In this document: one piece after another, positions 1 through 4,713 of the stretch
How the letters are laid out: each line of letters opens with the position of its first letter
Position numbering within the stretch: position 1 is the stretch's first letter
Assembly: GCA_937898445.1 (NCBI GenBank)
Contig: CALEJY010000180.1
Coordinates: forward strand, 1-7,683
Length of the DNA: 7,683 nucleotides
Reading direction: 5' to 3'
Source of the DNA: an uncultured Candidatus Melainabacteria bacterium
Lineage (GTDB): Bacteria > Cyanobacteriota > Vampirovibrionia > Gastranaerophilales > Gastranaerophilaceae
Position numbers and translations under genes: made by a program
Notes under the pieces: model-generated
The model's database searches: none
The model's input: the letters and a program-made list of their open reading frames with translations, nothing else
Told to the model about the DNA's origin: nothing

Positions 1-58
1 ATTTCCCCTTACTCTTTTATAAAAACATAAGACCTGAAACAATTGACACAGTGCGCCG

Positions 59-88
59 CATAGCATAGCATAGCATAGCATAGCATAG
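59..88. repeat. CATAG pentanucleotide tandem repeat, six perfect copies
   Basis: Six uninterrupted CATAG units (CTATG on the minus strand). A TTGACA hexamer at 43-48 lies 17 bp before a TAGCAT hexamer formed by the repeat itself (66-71), so the repeat could supply a plus-strand -10. On the minus strand TATAAT (93-98) with TTTAAA (116-121) at 17 bp would start a transcript that reads through the repeat and leaves the window on the left. Five-base units change reading frame when copy number changes, so this is a candidate slippage site. No gene is visible on either side. Confidence 0.9.
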
Positions 89-276
89 AGGCATTATATC
101 TGGATTTGAGCCTATTTTAAATTCGTTTTTACATTTCTTAATAATTAAGATAAGTTAAATTTTTATTCTTAGTAAAAAATAGTTGAAAACCAGCACCCAC
201 CTTACATCACCTCTCACAAAACGTGACATTTAGTCACCTTTTGTTCGGCACAGTCTCATTAGGGAGGGAAATTACT

Positions 277-294
277 CCTTCCCTTGAGGGAAGG
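277..294. repeat. Short palindromic repeat module (CCTTCCC/GGGAAGG)
   Basis: A perfect 7-bp inverted repeat, CCTTCCC and GGGAAGG, around a TTGA loop, followed by GTTGGGATGGG. Palindromes of this form, which read as P-S-L-E-G-R in one frame, are common dispersed non-coding repeats in many bacterial genomes. Only one copy is seen here. Confidence 0.5.
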
Positions 295-370
295 TTGGGA
301 TGGGTGCTATCCCGTAAGGGGAAATATTTTTCCATAAAAATCAGTCGTCTGTCCAAATCAATAACTTTTA

Positions 371-440
371 AACCCTCTCCCGCATTTGTAACGTTCGCTC
401 ATGCTCACGAACAACTGCGCCCTCTCACAAAGAGAGAGGG
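371..440. repeat. 70-bp shell-and-core repeat, copy A
   Basis: Begins AACCCTCTCCCG and ends with the hairpin CCCTCTC-ACAAAGA-GAGAGGG (420-440). Copy B at 4889-4958 has the same length and identical ends. The core (about 382-419) differs from copy B but is also an imperfect inverted repeat: CGCA/TGCG and GTTCG (393-397)/CGAAC (408-412). The leading CCCTCTC (373-379) could pair with the final GAGAGGG instead of the nearer arm, giving two alternative folds. Confidence 0.75.
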
Positions 441-448
441 TAATAACA

Positions 449-498
449 TTAACGATACGGACTTTTCACGTTTCACTTCTCACTTCTCACTTTTCACT
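449..498. repeat. TTAACG/TTCAC repeat unit, orphan copy
   Basis: Starts TTAACGATACGG and continues as a degenerate 7-bp tandem (TCACTTC/TCACTTT). It matches 5015-5057 with one substitution (C458 here, T5024 there) and one extra heptamer. In the copy at 5015 the repeat runs into the prepilin cleavage site. Here the similarity fades within about 10 bases at CTAAAGCT, and no pilin codons follow. It may be a solo repeat or what remains after loss of a pilin gene. Confidence 0.75.
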
Positions 499-508
499 AA
501 AGCTTAAT

Positions 509-541
509 CTTATAGACATATCGACTTCTTGCATCTATAAG
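509..541 (-). terminator. Hairpin just after the parvulin gene
   Basis: A perfect 8-bp inverted repeat (CTTATAGA at 509-516, TCTATAAG at 534-541) around a 17-nt loop, starting 3 nt past the parvulin stop on the minus strand. The minus-strand tail is ATTAAGCTTT and lacks a real U-tract, so termination is uncertain. Confidence 0.3.
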
Positions 542-544
542 CTC

Positions 545-892
545 TTATTCTTTGTCGAGAACTTTTATTAGGTGCCAGCCGAATTGAGTATAAACCGGTT
601 TTGATACTTCTCCAACCGGAGTGGCAAATGCTGCTCTTTCAAATTCTTTTACCATTTGACCATGTCCGAAATATCCTAAATCTCCGCCATTTCTTCCTGA
701 TGGGCATAGAGAATATGCTCTTGCATAAGCTTCAAAACTCGCTCCGTTATCTATTTCACGTTTAATTTGTTGAGCTTCTGCAGCAGTTCTGACCAAAATA
801 TGTTCTGCGTGAACCTGTGTGTATTCCTCAGCAGAAACAACACCTGTCAAAAGAAAAACCATTACTAATAATTTGCAAATATTTTTTACCAT
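545..892 (-). CDS. Secreted parvulin-type peptidyl-prolyl cis-trans isomerase
   Basis: Predicted to catalyse cis-trans isomerisation of prolyl bonds outside the cytoplasm, helping exported proteins fold. Residues 1-21 form a signal peptide: K3/K7, hydrophobic LLVMVFLLTGVV, and a likely cleavage after VSA before EEY. The rest is one minimal parvulin (PpiC/rotamase) domain. It has the first active-site histidine in AEHILV, then YSLCPSGRNGGDLGYFGHGQ, F-E-R-A-A-F and the closing QFGWHLIKV, all family hallmarks. At 115 residues it resembles small single-domain parvulins plus an export signal, without the chaperone arms of SurA or the large PrsA domains; there is no lipobox Cys. The start has a good SD (AGGA, 7 nt upstream). 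It lies 35 nt after the GGDEF gene on the same strand. A TATAAT (927-932) overlaps the GGDEF stop but has no good -35, so it may be co-transcribed, have its own promoter, or both. Confidence 0.93.
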   Translation of the reverse strand: MVKNICKLLVMVFLLTGVVSAEEYTQVHAEHILVRTAAEAQQIKREIDNGASFEAYARAYSLCPSGRNGGDLGYFGHGQMVKEFERAAFATPVGEVSKPVYTQFGWHLIKVLDKE

Positions 893-927
893 AACTTCAT
901 CCTACTTTATTTTACATTACAAATCTA

Positions 928-1599
928 TTATACAACAGACCTAACCGCATTACGCCCGTTATTTTTTGCCTCATAAAGAGCTTTATCCGCTTTTTCAAAC
1001 ATTTCCCATGCCGATTGGATTTCCGCATTAGAAGAAAGTCCTATACTTACCGTAACTTTTATATCTTGACCTTGAAAAGAATATTTTTGGCCTTCTATTA
1101 ATTTGCGAAGTCTTTCGAGCGGAATTTTTGCGTTTTCAATATCGGTTTCGGTCAAAATTACAACAAATTCTTCTCCACCATATCTGAAAACATAATCGGT
1201 TTGCCTAAAATTGTTAATCATATTGTAAGCGACTTCTCGCAATACATAGTCACCACAAAGATGCCCATAAGTATCGTTGATTTTTTTGAAAAAATCAATA
1301 TCGACAATCGCAACACTCAAATTATTGCCATAGCGTTTTGAACGTGCAAATTCTCTATCAAAATTACTCTCAAAACATCTGCGATTACTCAATCTGGTGA
1401 GCGCATCAGTTTCAGACAAGTGTTTTGTTTGTGTGTACATAAAATTGATTTTTTTTATGACATCCATTTTGTTATCGTCAGGAATATTAAAGCTTTTAAT
1501 AATATCCTGAATATTCTCCTGAATTTTGTCCAAAACATCAGAAGGTATTTCAAAATCCATGTTTGTAAAATTGTTTTTTTCCATAACCAAAATTATCAT
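928..1599 (-). CDS. GGDEF diguanylate cyclase with intact I-site
   Basis: Predicted to make cyclic di-GMP from two GTP. Residues 1-60 form a helical N-terminal segment with no recognised sensor domain and no membrane span. The GGDEF domain starts at DALTRLSNRR (65-74), continues with the metal-binding region VDIDFFKKINDTYGH (99-113), and has GGEEF at 141-145, the active signature. RQTD at 132-135, five residues before GGEEF, is the RxxD inhibitory site, so product feedback is likely. VSIGLSS and the ADKALYEAKNNGRN end are typical. The protein should be soluble, with input either through residues 1-60 or through expression. The start is uncertain: neither the ATG at 1599 nor the one at 1584 (MEKNNF) has an SD. 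GATAAT (1592-1597) would put a transcript start next to 1584, favouring a leaderless start there, but no good -35 is seen. It is divergent from the HD-domain gene and precedes the parvulin gene. Confidence 0.95.
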   Translation of the reverse strand: MIILVMEKNNFTNMDFEIPSDVLDKIQENIQDIIKSFNIPDDNKMDVIKKINFMYTQTKHLSETDALTRLSNRRCFESNFDREFARSKRYGNNLSVAIVDIDFFKKINDTYGHLCGDYVLREVAYNMINNFRQTDYVFRYGGEEFVVILTETDIENAKIPLERLRKLIEGQKYSFQGQDIKVTVSIGLSSNAEIQSAWEMFEKADKALYEAKNNGRNAVRSVV

Positions 1600-1609
1600 A
1601 TCAAAAACA

Positions 1610-1638
1610 TTGAACGTAATCTATTTTTTTGTTAAAAT
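1610..1638 (+). promoter_or_regulatory. Sigma-70-type promoter of the HD-domain gene
   Basis: TTGAAC (1610-1615), a 17-bp spacer and TAAAAT (1633-1638). A start about 7 nt on, near 1645, leaves roughly five untranslated bases before the ATG at 1650. This fits the lack of a ribosome binding site there and argues against the upstream in-frame TTG at 1629, which lies inside the promoter. Confidence 0.6.
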
Positions 1639-1649
1639 TAATCCGAATT

Positions 1650-2231
1650 ATGAAATTTACTGCGGAAGAAATGCTTAACAAATATTCAATCAACCCTGAA
1701 CACGCTAAAGAAGTGCGCAGGTTGGCTATGATGATTTTTGATGAAGCGGATGAAAAACTTTTTTCAATGAACGAAAAAGAAAGAGAATATTTAAGAGCGG
1801 CGGCTCTTTTGCACGACATTGGTTATTTTGTGGAAGAAAAAGGGCATAACAAGCATTCAATGAGATTGATTATTGAAAACGGACTTGAATGTTTCGATTA
1901 TACCGAAACAAAAATTATTGCCTGCATTGCAAGGTATCATAGAGGAAGTTTGCCGGACAAAAACGAGCATGAATATTACAACACACTTGAAAAAAGTGAA
2001 AGAAAAGTTGTTAAACGCTTGGGCGGAATTTTGAAATTGGCAGACGGGTTAGATAAAGATCACAAAAAACTTATCGAAGATATAAAAATTGATTTTGATT
2101 TCAAAAACAGTATTGCAAAAATTATATTAATAACAGGAACTGAAAAGCCTGATATATCAGCAGCAATCAGGAAACGTGATTTGTTTGAAATCGGGTTTAA
2201 ATGTCAAAGTGTAATCCTAATTAATATGTAA
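1650..2231 (+). CDS. Stand-alone HD-domain protein related to the Ppx/GppA C-terminal domain
   Basis: A 193-residue soluble protein made almost wholly of an HD fold. Putative metal ligands are H18 (in EHAKEVRRLA), the H55-D56 pair in ALLHDIGYF, H66/H69 in GHNKHS, and H97 in ARYHRG; ADGLD is at 131-135. The run from LLHDIGYF through GHNKHS and IARYHRG..LP to LKLADGLD is characteristic of the C-terminal HD-like domain of exopolyphosphatase/pppGpp phosphatases (Ppx/GppA). The N-terminal ASKHA phosphatase domain of those enzymes is absent, so it is not itself a Ppx. It could be a metal-dependent phosphohydrolase, a partner of a separate Ppx, or a nucleotide-responsive regulator; the substrate is unknown. 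I chose the ATG at 1650 because the in-frame TTG at 1629 falls inside the promoter. It is divergent from the GGDEF gene with a very short gap. I am sure of the family, not of the activity. Confidence 0.85.
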   Translation: MKFTAEEMLNKYSINPEHAKEVRRLAMMIFDEADEKLFSMNEKEREYLRAAALLHDIGYFVEEKGHNKHSMRLIIENGLECFDYTETKIIACIARYHRGSLPDKNEHEYYNTLEKSERKVVKRLGGILKLADGLDKDHKKLIEDIKIDFDFKNSIAKIILITGTEKPDISAAIRKRDLFEIGFKCQSVILINM

Positions 2232-2303
2232 AATTTTCTTAATATTTCGCCTAAAATTGTAACATTTCTTCATGAAAAATACTTTATATAAGTAAGGGAA
2301 CAA

Positions 2304-2330
2304 ATGGGGTTTACGAAACAAAAATCGTAA
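2304..2330 (+). CDS. Possible eight-codon leader ORF
   Basis: An ATG at 2304 preceded by AAGGG (2294-2298) opens the short frame MGFTKQKS and stops at 2328-2330, just before the SD of the 88-residue protein. Its second half coincides with a 6-bp hairpin, TTACGA (2311-2316)/TCGTAA (2325-2330), which G-U pairs could lengthen. It could couple translation to the downstream gene or be chance. Confidence 0.25.
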   Translation: MGFTKQKS

Positions 2331-2346
2331 GTTAAAGGTGAAAAAA

Positions 2347-2613
2347 ATGTCATTCGATGTAAATGTTTTGAGTACAAAACCTGTTATCAAAGCGGCAGCA
2401 TCTATGCAAAATGACGGCGGCGGCGGTAACTTAGGTTACATGTCTCAAGGGGAAAAACAAGAAAAACAGGAAAGAAAATATTTGGATGAAAGTATTTTCT
2501 TGAAAGATAGTCAAGGCGATATTTTTACATTCGACAAAGAGCCTGAAATGCCGGAAGAAAAATCTATTATCGAAAAAATCGTAGATGCTATCAAAAAAAT
2601 TATTATTAAATAG
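2347..2613 (+). CDS. Small hypothetical protein with Gly run and amphipathic C-terminal helix
   Basis: An 88-residue protein I do not recognise. The first 20 residues are mildly hydrophobic (VNVLSTKPVIKAAASM). A G24-G27 run gives a flexible hinge. Residues 35-44 (GEKQEKQERK) are highly charged. The middle has SIFLKDSQGDIFTFDKEPE, and the end, EKSIIEKIVDAIKKIIIK, is predicted to be an amphipathic helix that might touch a membrane or a partner. There is no signal peptide and no cysteine. The ATG at 2347 is preferred over an in-frame GTG at 2338 because AAAGGTG (2334-2340) is then an SD at 6-nt spacing; the GTG is part of that SD. It follows the HD gene by 115 nt and precedes a large hairpin. 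Codon use and SD suggest a real gene; function unknown. Confidence 0.7.
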   Translation: MSFDVNVLSTKPVIKAAASMQNDGGGGNLGYMSQGEKQEKQERKYLDESIFLKDSQGDIFTFDKEPEMPEEKSIIEKIVDAIKKIIIK

Positions 2614-2617
2614 AAAA

Positions 2618-2692
2618 AATCCTTTACAATAAAAATTTATGGGATTATATTAAGTGTATAATATACACTACCCCATAATTATTGAAAGGATT
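2618..2692 (+). promoter_or_regulatory. Long imperfect hairpin burying the next gene's RBS
   Basis: Four stacked stems: 2618-2625/2685-2692 (8 bp), 2627-2632/2679-2684 (6 bp, one bulged A), 2637-2643/2672-2678 (7 bp), and an apical AGTGTATA/TATACACT dyad (2653-2669). The last 3' arm, AAAGGATT, contains the SD (AAAGGA, 2685-2690) of the gene at 2700. A transcript reading through from 2347 would hide that SD. A perfect TATAAT (2657-2662) sits in the apical dyad; a transcript starting near 2669 would lack the 5' arms and leave the SD free. A-rich sequence before and TTCTTTGTT after could also make it a weak terminator. Confidence 0.55.
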
Positions 2693-2699
2693 CTTTGTT

Positions 2700-3065
2700 A
2701 TGAAAATAGGATTTAAACCTCAAACTTTAGTTAAAAATCTTGCAACGGAAACTTTTTCTAACAACGGAAATACTCTTAACAGAATTATAGAAATTCCGGC
2801 AACCGCAACAAAACCAGAACGTGTTCTTGACATTACTTACAAAAAAGGAGAATTTTTCCCAACTCAATGGTATGTTGCAAATTACAATCTATTTAGCAGA
2901 AATGGCAAAAAAGTTGTAAATAAAACTCTTGTAAATCAAAAAGCTCATCCAGATGAAATCCATTCTGTAATAACAACTTATGGTACAAACGGATACGCTA
3001 AAGAAGTTACAATTGATGTTTCTAACGGCGATGTTAATAGAACTGCAAAAACTATCAGCAAATAG
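2700..3065 (+). CDS. Hypothetical 121-residue protein, probably beta-rich
   Basis: I do not recognise a family. Visible features are an N-terminal MKIGFKPQTLVKNL, a middle rich in alternating hydrophobic and polar residues (RIIEIPAT, RVLDITYKKGEFF, WYVANYNLFSRNGKKVVNKTLV), and HSVITTYGTNGYAKEVTIDVSNGDV. These suggest several beta-strands. There is no signal peptide, membrane segment or cysteine, so it is likely a small cytoplasmic protein. The ATG at 2700 is chosen because AAAGGA (2685-2690) stands 9 nt upstream; an in-frame TTG at 2682 overlaps that SD. The SD lies in the 3' arm of the hairpin at 2618-2692, so translation may be structure-controlled. Next downstream is homoserine dehydrogenase with its own promoter, so the two are probably not functionally linked. 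Confidence 0.7.
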   Translation: MKIGFKPQTLVKNLATETFSNNGNTLNRIIEIPATATKPERVLDITYKKGEFFPTQWYVANYNLFSRNGKKVVNKTLVNQKAHPDEIHSVITTYGTNGYAKEVTIDVSNGDVNRTAKTISK

Positions 3066-3085
3066 TAGTTTCTAAAGTTAAAATA

Positions 3086-3115
3086 TTGCCAAAAAATTCG
3101 ATTTTATGCTATCAT
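3086..3115 (+). promoter_or_regulatory. Promoter of homoserine dehydrogenase, probably leaderless
   Basis: TTGCCA (3086-3091), an 18-bp spacer and TATCAT (3110-3115). A start about 7 nt on falls at or next to the ATG at 3123. The bases before the ATG are a T-run with no purine-rich SD, so a leaderless mRNA is the simplest reading. Confidence 0.5.
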
Positions 3116-3122
3116 TTTTTTT

Positions 3123-4391
3123 ATGGATAAGAAAATTAAAATCGGATTAATTGGACTTGGAACAGTCGGTTCAGGTGTTTTTAAGACTTTAAAGTCTTTT
3201 GATAATATTGAAGTTAAAGCGATTGCGGTTCGCAATATCAACAAAAAGCGTGATATAGAAGGTTTAGACAATTCTATAATCACTGATGATGCTTATAAAA
3301 TCGTTAACGATCCCGAAATTGATATCGTTACAGAACTTGTCGGTGGGTTAGAACCTGCATTTGACTTAATTGCAACTGCAATAAAAAACGGAAAACACAT
3401 TGTTACTGCAAACAAAGAACTTCTTGCAAAACGTGGGGAAGAATTATTCAAAATTGCAGAAGAAAACAACAAAGTTATTTTATATGAAGCTGCAATTGCC
3501 GGCGGAATTCCAATTATAATGCCGATTAAGACTATTCTTGCAGGGAATAAAATTAACCGAATTGAGGCAATCGTAAACGGCACAACAAACTACATTTTGA
3601 CTAAAATGGATGTACAAGGTGCGTCTTACGAAAACGTATTGAAAGAAGCGCAAGAACTCGGTTATGCAGAAGCTGATCCAACAGGAGATGTGGAAGGTTT
3701 TGATGCTGCGTACAAAATCGCAACTCTAGCATCAATTACGTTTCAACAAAGAATTAAAATCGAAAATGTCTATCGAGAAGGGATTACGAAAATTCGTGCG
3801 CAAGATATGCACGCCGCAAACGATTTAGGCTATAAAATTAAACTTATCGCATCTGCATATATGGACAAAGACGGCTTGGCAGACGTAAGAGTTCATCCGA
3901 TGTTGGTTTCAAAAAAATCAACTTTGGCACATATTGATTACGTAACAAATGCGGTATCATTAAGCGGTCATCCGGTAGGAAACATAACACTTTCAGGGCC
4001 AGGAGCAGGGGAATTTCCAACTGCAAGCTCTGTTGTAGGCGATATTCTTGCAATAGCTGCCGAAATCGGTAAATCTGATTACATCTTGCCTATGATGAGG
4101 TGCAAACATTCTCAAAATGCACAGATGAAAGATATTTCACAAACAATTAACAAGTATTATATTTCGATTAACGCAAAAAATAACAAGGGGGTAATCGGCA
4201 AAATCGGTACTATTTGCGCAGAGCATGACATAAGCCTTGCAAGCATCGTTCAACGTTGCGTTTCTGAGGACAATACGGCTGATATCACGGTTATTACAGA
4301 ACTTGTAAAAGAAGAAAATATGCAAAAAGCGATTAAATTGATTGAACAAGACGGAAATAAAGTAAATAGTTTAATTCGAGTTCAAGTTTAA
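3123..4391 (+). CDS. hom: Homoserine dehydrogenase with C-terminal ACT domain
   Basis: Reduces aspartate-4-semialdehyde to homoserine with NAD(P)H, the branch point towards threonine and methionine. The nucleotide-binding domain has GLGTVGSG (11-18); VTELVGG (69-75) and TANKELLA (96-102, K98) follow. The catalytic domain carries EAAIAGGIPII, IVNGTTNYILTKM (150-162), and ELGYAEADPTGDVEGFD, in which E183, D194 and K198 match the spacing of the catalytic and substrate-binding Glu/Asp/Lys of characterised enzymes. From about 345 an ACT domain (YYISINAKNNKGVIGKIG, ISLASIVQ) suggests feedback control, probably by threonine. At 422 residues it is the usual monofunctional length, without a fused aspartokinase. 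It lacks an SD and appears leaderless. No other threonine or methionine gene is adjacent. Its stop lies one base from the stop of the convergent XRE gene, leaving no separate terminator space. Confidence 0.97.
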   Translation: MDKKIKIGLIGLGTVGSGVFKTLKSFDNIEVKAIAVRNINKKRDIEGLDNSIITDDAYKIVNDPEIDIVTELVGGLEPAFDLIATAIKNGKHIVTANKELLAKRGEELFKIAEENNKVILYEAAIAGGIPIIMPIKTILAGNKINRIEAIVNGTTNYILTKMDVQGASYENVLKEAQELGYAEADPTGDVEGFDAAYKIATLASITFQQRIKIENVYREGITKIRAQDMHAANDLGYKIKLIASAYMDKDGLADVRVHPMLVSKKSTLAHIDYVTNAVSLSGHPVGNITLSGPGAGEFPTASSVVGDILAIAAEIGKSDYILPMMRCKHSQNAQMKDISQTINKYYISINAKNNKGVIGKIGTICAEHDISLASIVQRCVSEDNTADITVITELVKEENMQKAIKLIEQDGNKVNSLIRVQV

Positions 4392-4392
4392 A

Positions 4393-4650
4393 TTATTCGT
4401 AGAATTTTTCGATATTAAATTTGTATTTTTCGACATCATCAAAATTAAAAATTTCTTGTAAATTAGCATTTAACGCACGAGAGATTTTGAACAAGGCACT
4501 GATTGTAATATCACGTTTCCCAGCCTCAATCATTGCAATATGAGAGCGAGAAACAGTTGATTCAAGTGACAAATCCTCTTGTGTCATCTTTTTTTGCTGC
4601 CTAATTTTGCGAATATTTATACCTAAATCTTTCTTAAAATCGTTGCACAT
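4393..4650 (-). CDS. Small XRE-family helix-turn-helix regulator
   Basis: An 85-residue DNA-binding protein consisting of one Cro/C1-type HTH domain. LGINIRKIRQQKKMTQEDLS (9-28) holds the first helices, STVSRSHIAMIEAGKRD (31-47) the recognition helix and turn, and ITISALFKISRALNANLQEIF closes the five-helix bundle. A short tail follows (DDVEKYKFNIEKFYE). Such proteins bind as dimers to dyad operators. A perfect dyad is centred at 4684, 34 nt upstream of this start and 30 nt upstream of the divergent prepilin start, so control of both genes is likely (inference). Length and layout resemble restriction-modification controller proteins, but no methylase or nuclease gene is present. No SD is visible before the ATG; CATAAAATATATTTATG gives several -10-like hexamers without a convincing -35. 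It is convergent with hom by one base. Confidence 0.9.
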   Translation of the reverse strand: MCNDFKKDLGINIRKIRQQKKMTQEDLSLESTVSRSHIAMIEAGKRDITISALFKISRALNANLQEIFNFDDVEKYKFNIEKFYE

Positions 4651-4672
4651 AAATATATTTTATGCTATGTTG

Positions 4673-4695
4673 CTACTAGCGACTGTCGCTAGTAG
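4673..4695. promoter_or_regulatory. Perfect 11-bp-arm dyad, likely operator
   Basis: CTACTAGCGAC, a single T, then the exact reverse complement GTCGCTAGTAG. It lies in the 63-bp gap between the divergent XRE regulator and the prepilin ORF, nearly midway. A 23-bp odd-centred dyad suits a dimeric HTH protein. A weak plus-strand promoter (TTGCAC 4643-4648, TATGTT 4666-4671, 17-bp spacer) would start transcription inside the dyad; for the minus gene the dyad covers the -35 region. Binding by the adjacent regulator is inferred from position. Confidence 0.7.
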
Positions 4696-4713
4696 TGACA
4701 ATAGGGGTAAGAT

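Larger units (their letters stand above)
1..544. other. Gene-free region with repeat modules
   Basis: No convincing coding sequence. From left to right it holds a CATAG tandem repeat, a plain AT-rich stretch (about 100-220), a hairpin module around 277-294, the small CCC-GTAA-GGG hairpin at 311-320, a 70-bp shell-and-core repeat (371-440), a TTAACG/TTCAC unit (449-498) and an AT-rich hairpin (509-541) just after the parvulin stop. A plus-strand frame is open from a GTG at 223 to 507, but its translation is read-through of these repeats, it lacks a ribosome binding site, and its last part matches the repeat-derived leader of the prepilin ORF at 4714. Confidence 0.7.

Noticed and set aside
59..88. 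CRISPR array
   Set aside because: Units are 5 bp with no spacers; no cas genes.
1..325. Inverted 12-mer (GTAAGGGGAAAT at 314-325, its complement at 1-12) as element ends
   Set aside because: One such match in AT-rich DNA is not strong, no transposase or target duplication is visible, and 1-12 is at the window edge.
223..507. Plus-strand frame of 94 codons starting GTG
   Set aside because: No ribosome binding site; the translation is read-through of palindromic repeats and ends in the same repeat found before the prepilin. Treated as non-coding repeat DNA.
1629..1649. TTG start seven codons upstream of the HD-domain gene
   Set aside because: It overlaps the -10 region of the likely promoter and has no SD; the ATG at 1650 fits better.
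4393..4650. Restriction-modification controller protein
   Set aside because: Size and divergent layout fit, but no methylase or endonuclease gene is nearby and the dyad is not a tandem C-box pair.
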